NCBI GenBank assembly: GCA_020047885.1
Contig: JAIFNF010000294.1
Location: 5,942-36,534, forward strand
Direction of reading: 5' to 3'
DNA length: 30,593 nt
Source of the DNA: Gammaproteobacteria bacterium
Lineage (GTDB): Bacteria > Pseudomonadota > Gammaproteobacteria > Competibacterales > Competibacteraceae
The notes beneath the pieces are model-generated. The model was not told where the DNA came from. It ran no database searches and saw nothing but the letters and a program-made list of their open reading frames with translations. Every line of letters begins with the position of its first letter. The first letter of the stretch is position 1. Of the stretch, positions 1 to 7,003 are shown piece after piece. The position numbers were made by a program, and so were the translations under genes.

Positions 1-40
1 TTGAGTGGCGAAAACCAAGCCGTACCCTTGGGCAACCTCG

Positions 41-264
41 ATGAAGCAAGAAGTGAGTCATAGAATAAAAGACTATGATTTACGCAACGGTTCATATGAA
101 CAAGCCACCGTTCACGGCTGTTTGCGGATTATTGACGAGAGTGGCGAAGATTATGGTATGCCGCGGATCGGTTTTTTTTGCTGGAAGTCCCGCAACAACT
201 CGAACAGACGTTGTTGGAAGGTAGGCGTTCAGACCCCTCCCCCCAACCCCCTCCCCATGAATGA
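41..264 (+). pseudogene. frameshifted remnant of a small unknown gene
   Basis: Reading from the ATG at 41 gives a plausible acidic protein segment that includes RIIDESGEDY (to about base 154). The frame then loses its sense, while the +2-shifted frame continues sensibly with WYAADRFFLLEVPQQLEQ (154-207). Base 154 would be needed in both frames, so the simplest explanation is a single T deletion in a TAT-TGG context. The shifted frame runs into the GC-rich repeat and stops at 262-264. Short proteins with a DESGEDYxYPA-type core followed by an LPxxxxxAL tail are familiar to me as hypothetical proteins, but I assign no function. The true start could lie upstream of the window. This is a decayed gene or, less likely, a sequencing error. 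Confidence 0.35.
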
Positions 265-345
265 AGAGGGGGAGTGCCATAACAGGCTGTTGTGCAAGCT
301 CCCTCCCCCCTCGCGGGGGAGGGCCAGGGTGGGGGTGAATGGTTA
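236..345. repeat. pair of inverted GC-rich palindromic repeats (REP/BIME-like)
   Basis: Two C-rich/G-rich units face each other. The left unit (236-283) has a C-run arm, a short spacer and a GAGGGGGAG arm. The right unit (301-345) carries CTCCCCCGCGAGGGGGAG in reverse orientation, flanked by GGGTGGGGGTGA. About 17 bases separate them. The same consensus (CACCCCCAACCCC...GGGGAGAGGGGAG) recurs at 8819-8858 and 27428-27467. The pair sits between the 3' end of the hsp70-like gene and the frameshifted scrap. It accounts for the non-coding stretch 265-418, where no other gene is supported. Confidence 0.6.
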
Positions 346-418
346 CGTTGGAAGTATTTGAAATGGCTCGCCATCCTCCCCGGTTTCCTGCTTATTTGGC
401 GTTACCGTCCTAAATGCT

Positions 419-2260
419 TCACCCCTCGCCGCGCACGTCGAATTCCACCTTCCAGATCTCCGCGCCCACCCGTGGCACGGCTTCCAGCCGCAGCGTCCCG
501 ACTTCGGTCACTGCCGCATGGAGCCGCACCGGCACCACGTCGCCCGGTTGGCGGTCTTGCGCGGTCAGCGTCGCTTCAATCTCTTCCAATTCTTCGACTT
601 CCTCCGGCAGCCACTGATCCAGCACCGTCCCTACCTGATCAACACGCCGCACTGAGGATCCGAAGAAGCGGAACCGCACCGGTTCACCCACCACTAGCCC
701 AACTTCCTGCGCCGGTAATTCCGCCTGGGTGCCTTCTTCCATACCAAAGGGCGCGATGCACAACGCTTCAATCGGTGGTTCCATCCCAGGCACGGCAGGC
801 ATCGCGCTTTCTATACCGACGTAATACGCCTTGGCCGTGCCGCCACGAATGCGCACCCCGCCACCCCGCCGGACATGGCCGTAATAAGCCGCGCCACGCG
901 CCACCGCTAGGTCGAAATCAGCGCCCGCCAGCAATCGTACCGGCGGCGCGCTTTCTGCCACCAGCCAGCCATTCAGGACCGCCAGCGTCCGCTCCAGCAA
1001 CAGGGGCGCCTTGAACACCCCGCCGTTGAACAGCACCGCCGTCGGATGCAGGAACGTAGCACCCTTTGGTAACTCATCAGCGAACCCTGCCAAATTCCGG
1101 GTAGCGCCCGCCTGGCGACCCAGAAATGCCGCCAGATGACGAGTCATCGCCGCGTCCTGGGCATAAGGCAATCCCAGTTTGGTCAACGCCGCCCGCGCCC
1201 GGACTGTGGGTCGCGCAGAGGCTTCCACCTGTGGGAAGAAGCCTTCCACCAGAGTCTGCGTCACCTCTTCGCGGGTCAATTCGGTGCGCAGAGTGCCGCC
1301 GATCAACTTGGAACCTCGACTGGGGACGACGACTGGCGCACTCGCCACGCTGGCGTCGCTGAGCAAGAGTTCCTTGGCGTTGCGGCAACCGTGTGTCAGC
1401 GCCTGCAACTGCCAGGGATCCAGCGAGGTTCCCTGTTCCACCAGCTTGGCGCGGACCGTGTGCGCCAGCGCCAGATCCATATTGTCGCCGCCCAGCAGAA
1501 TGTGGTCGCCAACCGCAATCCGCACCAGATCCAGCGAGCCGTCGCGTTCCGTGACCGCGATCAGCGAAAAGTCAGTCGTACCGCCGCCCAGATCGATCAC
1601 CAGGATAATGTCGCCGACCTTGACCTGCTTGCGCCATGCATCGCCGTTGGCCAGAATCCAGTGGTACAGCGCCGCCTGCGGTTCCTCCAGCAAGACCAGG
1701 TGCTTCAAACCCACGGCCTCGGCAGCCTCGGCGGTCAACTCGCGTGCAGCTGGATCGAAGGAGGCGGGTACGGTGAGCACTACATCCTGATCGGTTAACG
1801 GCGCATCGGGATGCTGCTGATCCCAGGCAGCGCACAGATGCTCTAGATAGTACGTTGAGGCTTGCAAGGGCGAAATGCGGGCGACTTCCTCGGGCGCTTC
1901 AACCGGTAAAAGGGCCGCTCGCCGATCGACGCCGGGATGGCACAGCCAGCTCTTGGCGCTGGCGACCAGCCGGATGGGCGTGCGTCCGCCCATGGTTCGG
2001 GCCAATTCGCCGACGACGAAGACGGGCGATGAACCCCACGGCAAAACCCGGTCTGCCGCCCGTAGTTCATCAGGATGCGCCAGGTACAGAAATGAGGGCA
2101 GCATCAACCGTTCTTCAACCGCGCCGGGGGCGGTCAGTTGTGGAATCGCCGCGATCTGTTCGGCCACGGTATCGTGGTCGCTGGCGGCCAGATCGACAGC
2201 GGCCATAACGCAGTGTGTGGTACCCAGATCGATGCCGACCGCGTAGCGGACTGCGCTCAT
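419..2260 (-). CDS. Hsp70-family (DnaK-like) ATPase
   Basis: This 613-residue protein has an actin-like Hsp70 nucleotide-binding domain. It shows the phosphate-1 motif GIDLGTTHC at the N-terminus, the VLTVPASFD segment, the EEPQAALYHW segment and phosphate-2 VIDLGGGTTDFSLI in the first 240 residues. An adenosine-type motif LFNGGVFKAPLL follows near residues 410-420. The last 170 residues form a beta-rich tail that differs from canonical DnaK and lacks the long helical lid and EEVD-like end, so this is not the housekeeping DnaK. It begins inside the stop of the upstream DUF2760-like gene (ATGA overlap), implying translational coupling. Chaperone or assembly ATPase activity is inferred from the fold. 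The partner, if any, is probably the coupled upstream protein. Confidence 0.88.
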   Translation of the reverse strand: MSAVRYAVGIDLGTTHCVMAAVDLAASDHDTVAEQIAAIPQLTAPGAVEERLMLPSFLYLAHPDELRAADRVLPWGSSPVFVVGELARTMGGRTPIRLVASAKSWLCHPGVDRRAALLPVEAPEEVARISPLQASTYYLEHLCAAWDQQHPDAPLTDQDVVLTVPASFDPAARELTAEAAEAVGLKHLVLLEEPQAALYHWILANGDAWRKQVKVGDIILVIDLGGGTTDFSLIAVTERDGSLDLVRIAVGDHILLGGDNMDLALAHTVRAKLVEQGTSLDPWQLQALTHGCRNAKELLLSDASVASAPVVVPSRGSKLIGGTLRTELTREEVTQTLVEGFFPQVEASARPTVRARAALTKLGLPYAQDAAMTRHLAAFLGRQAGATRNLAGFADELPKGATFLHPTAVLFNGGVFKAPLLLERTLAVLNGWLVAESAPPVRLLAGADFDLAVARGAAYYGHVRRGGGVRIRGGTAKAYYVGIESAMPAVPGMEPPIEALCIAPFGMEEGTQAELPAQEVGLVVGEPVRFRFFGSSVRRVDQVGTVLDQWLPEEVEELEEIEATLTAQDRQPGDVVPVRLHAAVTEVGTLRLEAVPRVGAEIWKVEFDVRGEG

Positions 2261-2814
2261 AGTTCGACCTCCGCGGGAGCCAGCACCCGAACATCATGGC
2301 TTTCGGCCAATTTGGGCAGCGTCACCTGGCGAACCCGCCAGCCGCGATGCATCAGGGTACCGGTAAAGGGCGGCTGGCCAACGACATGGCCGGTCAACCG
2401 CACGGCCATCGCGTCAAAGCCCGCAGGCAGAGTGAGGCGCGCCCCCTCGGCTTCTTGCCGCACGGGTTCGATGTCCAGGTACTCACGGATCACCTTGCGG
2501 CAACCGGCATGGACGACCCGCGCTGCGCCGCCAATGTCAGCATCGGAATAAGCGGTGACGTTTTCCTCCAGGAAATCCACAAATCGCCCTTCATGTTGCA
2601 ACAAGGCCAGTAATTGCAGCGCTGAATCGGGTAACGCATCACGCAGGGCGGCAGGCTTGGGCAGTTCGGTAACGGCGGGTGCGGATGCCGTTAATTCGCC
2701 GCGTTCCAGTCGTTGCACTCCGCTGGCAAAATCGTGATCGACCAGTATTCGCCAACCGGCGCGCAGCGCCAGCGCCAACCGGGAAAGAAGACTAGAAGTT
2801 GAATCGCTCATCAA
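2257..2814 (-). CDS. DUF2760-like protein, partner of the Hsp70-like ATPase
   Basis: A 185-residue soluble protein with no signal peptide. The conserved-looking core is LQHEGRFVDFLEENVTAY followed by a helix containing ARVVHAGCRKVIREYL, and then a beta-rich C-terminal half. I recognise this as matching DUF2760, a family of unknown function that in my recollection lies beside Hsp70-like genes. The stop overlaps the start of the downstream Hsp70-like gene by four bases, so the two products are made together. The protein could be a client adaptor or co-chaperone, but no J-domain HPD motif or GrpE feature is visible. The family name is recalled rather than searched. Confidence 0.7.
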   Translation of the reverse strand: MMSDSTSSLLSRLALALRAGWRILVDHDFASGVQRLERGELTASAPAVTELPKPAALRDALPDSALQLLALLQHEGRFVDFLEENVTAYSDADIGGAARVVHAGCRKVIREYLDIEPVRQEAEGARLTLPAGFDAMAVRLTGHVVGQPPFTGTLMHRGWRVRQVTLPKLAESHDVRVLAPAEVEL

Positions 2815-3051
2815 ACTAAATCCTCAAATTGAACTGATTTATCGGGTATCCTATCATGCGTTGGCAAGCTGTCCCCATCATCAAAAAGCGATTCTGGTTC
2901 GCGCTGGATTTTATTGATGATGACCCTTGGCGCACGCCGCAGAGTTCGCTAGATTTATCAAGGAGAGCTTGGCTCAACCCTGATTATTTTTTATCGCCCG
3001 GTTTTGCCGTTGGCGTGAACAGATACGCAAGATCATCCCAGGAGCAGCAGC

Positions 3052-3417
3052 ATGGCCCGCATACTAATTGTTGACGACTCGCCCACCCAGATGCTGAGTC
3101 TCAGCAGAATTCTCAAAAAACATGGGCACGAAGTCCTGAGCGCTACGGACGGTGAGCAAGGCGTGGAAGTCGCCTTGGCCGAACTGCCGGATCTGGTGCT
3201 GATGGACGTGGTGATGCCCAAGATCAACGGGTTTCAGGCCACCCGCAAGATCACCAAGAACGCTTCGACCGAGCATATCCCGGTGATCATCGTGACCACC
3301 AAGGATCAGGAAACCGACAAGATCTGGGGGGCGCGGCAAGGCGCGAAAGGCTATGTGATTAAGCCGGTCGAGGAGGGCACCCTGATGGAAACGATTAATC
3401 AGTTCCTTGCCAAATAA
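3052..3417 (+). CDS. pilH: PilH-like single-domain response regulator
   Basis: A 121-residue stand-alone receiver domain. It has the acidic pair D8-D9, the phospho-acceptor D52 in LVLMDVVMP, the switch Thr in VIIVTTKDQET and K104-P105 in the KPV motif. The stretch GFQATRKITK and the VTTKDQETDKIWGARQGAK segment closely resemble PilH of the type IV pilus/twitching Chp system, which is the main reason for the name. A strong ribosome site (AGGAG at 3040-3044) lies seven bases before the ATG. No pilG, pilI, pilJ or chpA neighbours are present, so it is either an orphan receiver or separated from its operon. It converges on cobI with 16 bases between the stops. Confidence 0.85.
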   Translation: MARILIVDDSPTQMLSLSRILKKHGHEVLSATDGEQGVEVALAELPDLVLMDVVMPKINGFQATRKITKNASTEHIPVIIVTTKDQETDKIWGARQGAKGYVIKPVEEGTLMETINQFLAK

Positions 3418-3433
3418 TGTCGGGAACTGGCTT

Positions 3434-4135
3434 TCAATCCGAACTTCCCGTGCGAATCACCAGAAACAGCGCGAAATACGGTCCCGGCGTGGCCGGAATG
3501 TCCGCGAAGCGTCTGATGATCTGTTGCGTGGGTCGACTCGCCTGTTCGATGTACAGCGTGTCCTCCATCCGCCCGGTTTCCCGCAACAATTCCAGCAGGC
3601 GTGGCCGATGCCGACCCGGCTTGAGAATGGCCACGCTATCGCTGTTCAGCAACGCCTGACGCAAGGCTTCATCCCCAGCGGTCGCGGGAATAACCGTTAA
3701 CCGCTGTTCGCCGGTCATCAGGGGTATAGCAGCGGCGGCAGCGCTCGCGCTGACCGAGTTGATGCCGGGAATGACGACACAGGGAAACCGCTCGCCGAGG
3801 CGGTGCAGCAGGTAGCTGAAGCTGCCATAGAACAACGGGTCGCCTTCGCAGAGAATCGCTACATCCCGCCCGGTGTCCAGTTCTTCAGCAATCCGGATCG
3901 CCGCCGCGTCATACCCCGCATTCACCGGGCCACGATCCAGCATACAGGGCATGGCAATCGGGATTTCCCGCTTTCCTTCGAGCCAGGCGGCGGCAATATC
4001 GCGGGCCTGGGCGCTGCCTTGTGGGGTCGCGGGATACGCTACCACCGGGACGCTTTGCAGAATCCGCACGGCTTTCAGCGTCAACAGTTCCGGGTCGCCA
4101 GGCCCGACGCCCACCCCGTATAAAGTCCCCGTCAT
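3434..4135 (-). CDS. cobI: precorrin-2 C20-methyltransferase
   Basis: A 233-residue SAM-dependent tetrapyrrole methylase that adds the C20 methyl group to precorrin-2 in cobalamin synthesis. The N-terminal GVGVGPGDPELLTLKA is the signature glycine-rich loop of this superfamily. ILCEGDPLFYGSFSYLL is the second conserved loop, and PGINSVSASAAAAAIPL is the third. Length and motif order match CobI/CbiL. It overlaps the upstream cobL by the four bases ATGA, so both are translated from one message. No other cob or cbi genes lie in the window, so the rest of the pathway must be elsewhere. Whether it belongs to the aerobic (CobI) or anaerobic (CbiL) branch cannot be settled from this gene alone. Confidence 0.92.
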   Translation of the reverse strand: MTGTLYGVGVGPGDPELLTLKAVRILQSVPVVAYPATPQGSAQARDIAAAWLEGKREIPIAMPCMLDRGPVNAGYDAAAIRIAEELDTGRDVAILCEGDPLFYGSFSYLLHRLGERFPCVVIPGINSVSASAAAAAIPLMTGEQRLTVIPATAGDEALRQALLNSDSVAILKPGRHRPRLLELLRETGRMEDTLYIEQASRPTQQIIRRFADIPATPGPYFALFLVIRTGSSD

Positions 4136-5370
4136 CTCGATTTCTCCACTTTCATCAGCAATACCGGCAAATACGGACGCATCACCCGCTGACCGGCCAA
4201 TCGTTCACTGCGGGCGACGCTTAACTCCGTCCACTCCGCCTCCCGGTCGCCGACAAAGCCATGCAGTTCCACCCGGCTATCCTCGGTCACGGCGCTGGCG
4301 ACCAGTCGCCCGCCCGGTTGCAACCGGTTCCAGACCGTATCCAGCATCTCGCGCAAACTGCCGCTGCTGCCACCGATGAAGACGGCATCCGGATCCGGCA
4401 AATCCATTAGCGCTGCCGGGGCGCGGCCAGGCACGATATGCAGGTTCGTTACCACCCCGAACCGTTCACGGTTAATACCGAGATGTTCCAGCCGGTCAGG
4501 ATGACACTCGACGGCGTAGACCGTGCTGTGCTGATTCCAGCGCGCCCATTCCACCGACACGCCCCCACAGCCCGCGCCGACATCCCAGCCGACTTCACCC
4601 GCACGGGGAGCCAGCAGCGAGAGAATCGTCAAGCGCACCTCCCGTTTACTGAGTAAGCCTTTGCCGGGTTCCGCCCCCGTACTGAATCGCTCATCGGGAA
4701 TGCCGGGGAATTCGGGTAAAACGCCGCCCGACCCTTGGGTTTCAACGATGACGACGTTCAGCGGCGAAAACTCTAGCGATGCCGCCGCCAGTTCCGCCGC
4801 CTGAAACGTGCGGAACCGTTCGCCCGGCATTCCCAACTCTTCAGCGACCCACAGCGCCGATTCGCCAAAGCCGGCATCAACCAGCAACCGGGCGATGGCT
4901 ATTGGCGAATTGTCCCGGTCCGTGAGCAAAGCGTATAAGCGATGGCCTTGCAAAACGGCTCGCAGCGTCGCCAGTGGCCGCCCGTGCAGACTGAGAAACT
5001 GCGCCGATTGCCAGGGGCGTCCGAGGCGGGCGAAAGCGGCCTGAAGGCTGGATACGTTGGGGTGAAAGACCAGATGTTCCGGCGACAGGTCACGCAACAA
5101 AGTCTGGCTGATCCCGTAAAACAGCGGATCGCCGGAAGCCAGCAGGGCGATGCGTTGTCCGGCATGGGCGCAGAGCAGATTTCGCAGGCCGCTCATGGGG
5201 CTGGGATAGGGGATTTTCTCAGCGGTCAAGATTGGGAAAGCTGCCAAATGTGCAGTGGCCCCAATCACGATTTCCGCCTGCGCCAGTGCCGCCCGCGTCG
5301 TCGGACTCAACGCGCCCATCTCAATCCCCATGCCGATGACGTGAATCGGGGAACCCGGCCAGTCCAGCAT
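4132..5370 (-). CDS. cobL: precorrin-6Y C5,15-methyltransferase (decarboxylating), CbiE-CbiT fusion
   Basis: A 412-residue fusion enzyme of corrin synthesis. Residues 1 to about 200 are a CbiE-type tetrapyrrole methylase (IHVIGMGIEMGAL, then LLASGDPLFYGISQTLL). Residues about 220-412 are a CbiT-type Rossmann methyltransferase with GWDVGAGCGGVSVEWAR as the SAM-binding loop and VFIGGSSGSLREML further on. It methylates C5 and C15 and decarboxylates the C12 acetate side chain. A GGAG ribosome site sits nine bases before the ATG, just inside the 3' edge of a two-hairpin repeat (5373-5450) that forms the leader. It is coupled to cobI downstream by an ATGA overlap. Confidence 0.92.
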   Translation of the reverse strand: MLDWPGSPIHVIGMGIEMGALSPTTRAALAQAEIVIGATAHLAAFPILTAEKIPYPSPMSGLRNLLCAHAGQRIALLASGDPLFYGISQTLLRDLSPEHLVFHPNVSSLQAAFARLGRPWQSAQFLSLHGRPLATLRAVLQGHRLYALLTDRDNSPIAIARLLVDAGFGESALWVAEELGMPGERFRTFQAAELAAASLEFSPLNVVIVETQGSGGVLPEFPGIPDERFSTGAEPGKGLLSKREVRLTILSLLAPRAGEVGWDVGAGCGGVSVEWARWNQHSTVYAVECHPDRLEHLGINRERFGVVTNLHIVPGRAPAALMDLPDPDAVFIGGSSGSLREMLDTVWNRLQPGGRLVASAVTEDSRVELHGFVGDREAEWTELSVARSERLAGQRVMRPYLPVLLMKVEKSR

Positions 5371-5372
5371 TA

Positions 5373-5450
5373 TCAGATTCTCCGTGAGAGACCCCGGCCT
5401 TGCTTCGGCTGCGGCCGGGGAGGGATAGCGGGCCGAACGAAGTTCGGCGT
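5373..5450 (-). repeat. two-hairpin dispersed repeat, copy A (leader of cobL)
   Basis: On the minus strand this holds hairpin CCGAAC-TTC-GTTCGG (5433-5447), a conserved linker GCTATCCCTCCCC, and an 8-bp hairpin CCCCGGCC/GGCCGGGG (5392-5420). The conserved tail GGGGTCTCTC then runs to the cobL ribosome site. The same arrangement occurs in the same orientation at 12090-12182, directly before argE. The two-hairpin layout with an invariant linker is BIME- or mini-mobile-element-like. It could also influence translation of cobL. Confidence 0.6.
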
Positions 5451-5469
5451 CTTTTGGGTGAATTGGTTG

Positions 5470-5543
5470 TCGGGTAAGGAAGTGGCATTGCTGCCACTCC
5501 CTCCCCTAAGAACCGTACTTGAAAGTTTTCCTTCATACGGCTC
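5470..5543 (-). ncRNA. group II intron domains V and VI (3' end of a decayed intron)
   Basis: On the minus strand the 34 bases from 5543 to 5510 fold as a group II intron domain V. The lower stem is GAGCCGTA paired with TACGGTTC, with a two-base bulge and an upper stem GAAGG/CTTTC. It is followed at once by a domain-VI-like hairpin (GGAGTGGCA... TGCCACTTCC) and a 3' terminus ending TTACCCGAC near 5470. Position and orientation agree with the maturase pseudogene just upstream. The catalytic AGC triad of domain V appears as AGC near its 5' end. No 5' intron domains (I-IV) are visible, so the ribozyme cannot splice by itself. Confidence 0.8.
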
Positions 5544-6110
5544 AAACCTCATCGAAGCCCCCTTTCACGGGAGCCGGTTTCGCAACTTCTAACCTCTGAC
5601 TATGTATCTGCCTATGGCAATTAGGATGCAACAATACCAGCTTGGAATTATTGTCTTTTCCGCCTTCGGATTTTGAGAGGATATGGTGGACGTGCCAACC
5701 CGTCTCCTCCGTTATCTTCTCCCGGTAGTTAGGGCATTCCTTGTCTTGTTGCCACCAAAGTCTTAGCCATTGAATCTTTCCTGTCAGTTTGTCCTTCATT
5801 TTCCGGCCTAATCGGCTTTCAAAGTAGGTTTCCTGTGCAGGGTCAAACGGATGGGCTTCGCCTCTGATTTTGACATGCCACCCAATCTTCGTGTTGCTGG
5901 CTTTCACCAGTTTCACGGTTTGCGGTTTTCCTTCCTTGTCCTTGGTGTTTGCTATAAATACCTAGTTTCGATGTCCCACTGTCTTAAAGTATTTCTCTTT
6001 AATCCAGCGACCTCCCTGCCTTGGGTGTCGGCGGGTGGCTCATTGCCATAGTGCCTGCCAAACTTCGTGGTCTACTTTTGCAAAGGTGTCCTTGGCGACC
6101 GTACCCTCAG
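5542..6110 (-). pseudogene. group II intron reverse transcriptase/maturase, C-terminal remnant with HNH domain
   Basis: Only the X/thumb and HNH endonuclease end of an intron-encoded protein remains. Reading the minus strand from about 6105 gives AKDTFAKVDHEVWQALWQ, a stop (6040-6042), RRHPRQGGRWIKEKYF, a second stop (5962-5964), then an open stretch ending at 5542. Both stops fall where the family has Trp codons, as expected for TGG to TGA/TAG decay. The HNH part includes GWHVHHILSKSEGGKDNNS and LLHPNCHRQIHSQ. The whole reverse transcriptase core is missing. An apparent GTG start at 5914-5916 is only an internal codon. Beyond about 6110 the sequence becomes AT-rich with no further similarity, marking the truncation point. 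Confidence 0.85.
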
Positions 6111-6173
6111 TTTGAAAGTTCTCTTCGAAAATGTATACTAACAGTATATATCAAAATTTACCAACGGGAAAAT

Positions 6174-6962
6174 TTACAGTACCGGATTTTTCGGCATTGA
6201 AGTCGCCTGAGTGCGTTCCACACCGGTCAGCAGCGTCCCATCAGCATGAAATTCAAACCAGCGATAACCGGGTGGCCTGTCATCAATCTGCGGTTCCGGC
6301 GCACGGGGCTTGAATTGCACGGAGGTCGCTGGCGCAGCCAACAGATGAACCGTATTCCGCATCTCAGCGAATTCTGCGTGAATATGGCCCCAGACTACCG
6401 CCCGCACTTGGGGATAACGATCCAGCACCGCAAACAGCGCTGCGTGATTACTTACCATCATCGTATCCAGCCAGACCGTCCGGCTCGGCACCGGGTTATG
6501 GTGCAGGCAGACCACGGTATGCAAATCGGGCTGCATCGCTAGAATCGTATCTAGCAACGCCAGTTCCCCATAACCCAGATGCCCGTCAGGCGTTCCCGGA
6601 ACACTGGAATCCAGCAGCACAAACTGCCAGTTAGCCACCATAAAGTGCCGCTCCCACCGGAGCAGCCCGCCCTGGAATACCCGACTCATCACCGCCGGAA
6701 AATCGTGATTGCCGGGAAGACAGTAGGCAGGTATGCCCAGCGGTTCCAGAATCTTGCGCAAGCGGGGGTAAGCGTCGGGGTCATCACCGACCAGATCGCC
6801 GGTCATCAGCAGGAAATCCGGTTGAGAACGCCGGTTTTGAATGGACTCCAGCACCGCGTTCAGGCTAACGTCCACGTCGACGCCCCACAGCCGAGCACCG
6901 GGTTGGGATTGGAGATGCAGATCGCTGATCTGGATCACCCGTAGCGGAGCGGCGGTAGACAT
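6174..6962 (-). CDS. cpdA: 3',5'-cyclic-AMP phosphodiesterase
   Basis: A 262-residue calcineurin-like metallophosphoesterase. All metal-binding blocks are visible in order: QISDLHL (DxH), TGDLVGDD (GDxxxD), LPGNHDFP (GNHD), CLHHNPVP (H) and VVWGHIHAEF (GHxH). The order, length and the GHIHAEF end match CpdA, which hydrolyses cAMP to 5'-AMP in the cytoplasm and lowers CRP-type signalling. It begins 41 bases after argA on the same strand and is probably co-transcribed. The 3' flank holds a small AT-rich hairpin (TATACT-AAC-AGTATA at 6134-6148), which might end the transcript. Other small calcineurin-like phosphatases remain possible. Confidence 0.88.
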   Translation of the reverse strand: MSTAAPLRVIQISDLHLQSQPGARLWGVDVDVSLNAVLESIQNRRSQPDFLLMTGDLVGDDPDAYPRLRKILEPLGIPAYCLPGNHDFPAVMSRVFQGGLLRWERHFMVANWQFVLLDSSVPGTPDGHLGYGELALLDTILAMQPDLHTVVCLHHNPVPSRTVWLDTMMVSNHAALFAVLDRYPQVRAVVWGHIHAEFAEMRNTVHLLAAPATSVQFKPRAPEPQIDDRPPGYRWFEFHADGTLLTGVERTQATSMPKNPVL

Positions 6963-7003
6963 GGCGGCATTCCTGTGAAAGCGGAGTCGGGAAGGGCGAT
7001 AGC

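Noticed and set aside
292..1014. 240-codon plus-strand frame opposite the hsp70-like gene
   Set aside because: Pro/Arg-rich low-sense protein lying antisense to a clear Hsp70 gene and starting inside a repeat; a shadow frame.
2815..3051. 72-codon plus-strand frame and promoter candidates before pilH
   Set aside because: The frame runs over the pilH ribosome site and start without family sense, and no convincing -35/-10 pair could be fixed.
6134..6148. TATACT-AAC-AGTATA as an operator
   Set aside because: A 6-bp AT stem at the 3' end of cpdA with no promoter nearby; more likely a chance or weak termination hairpin.
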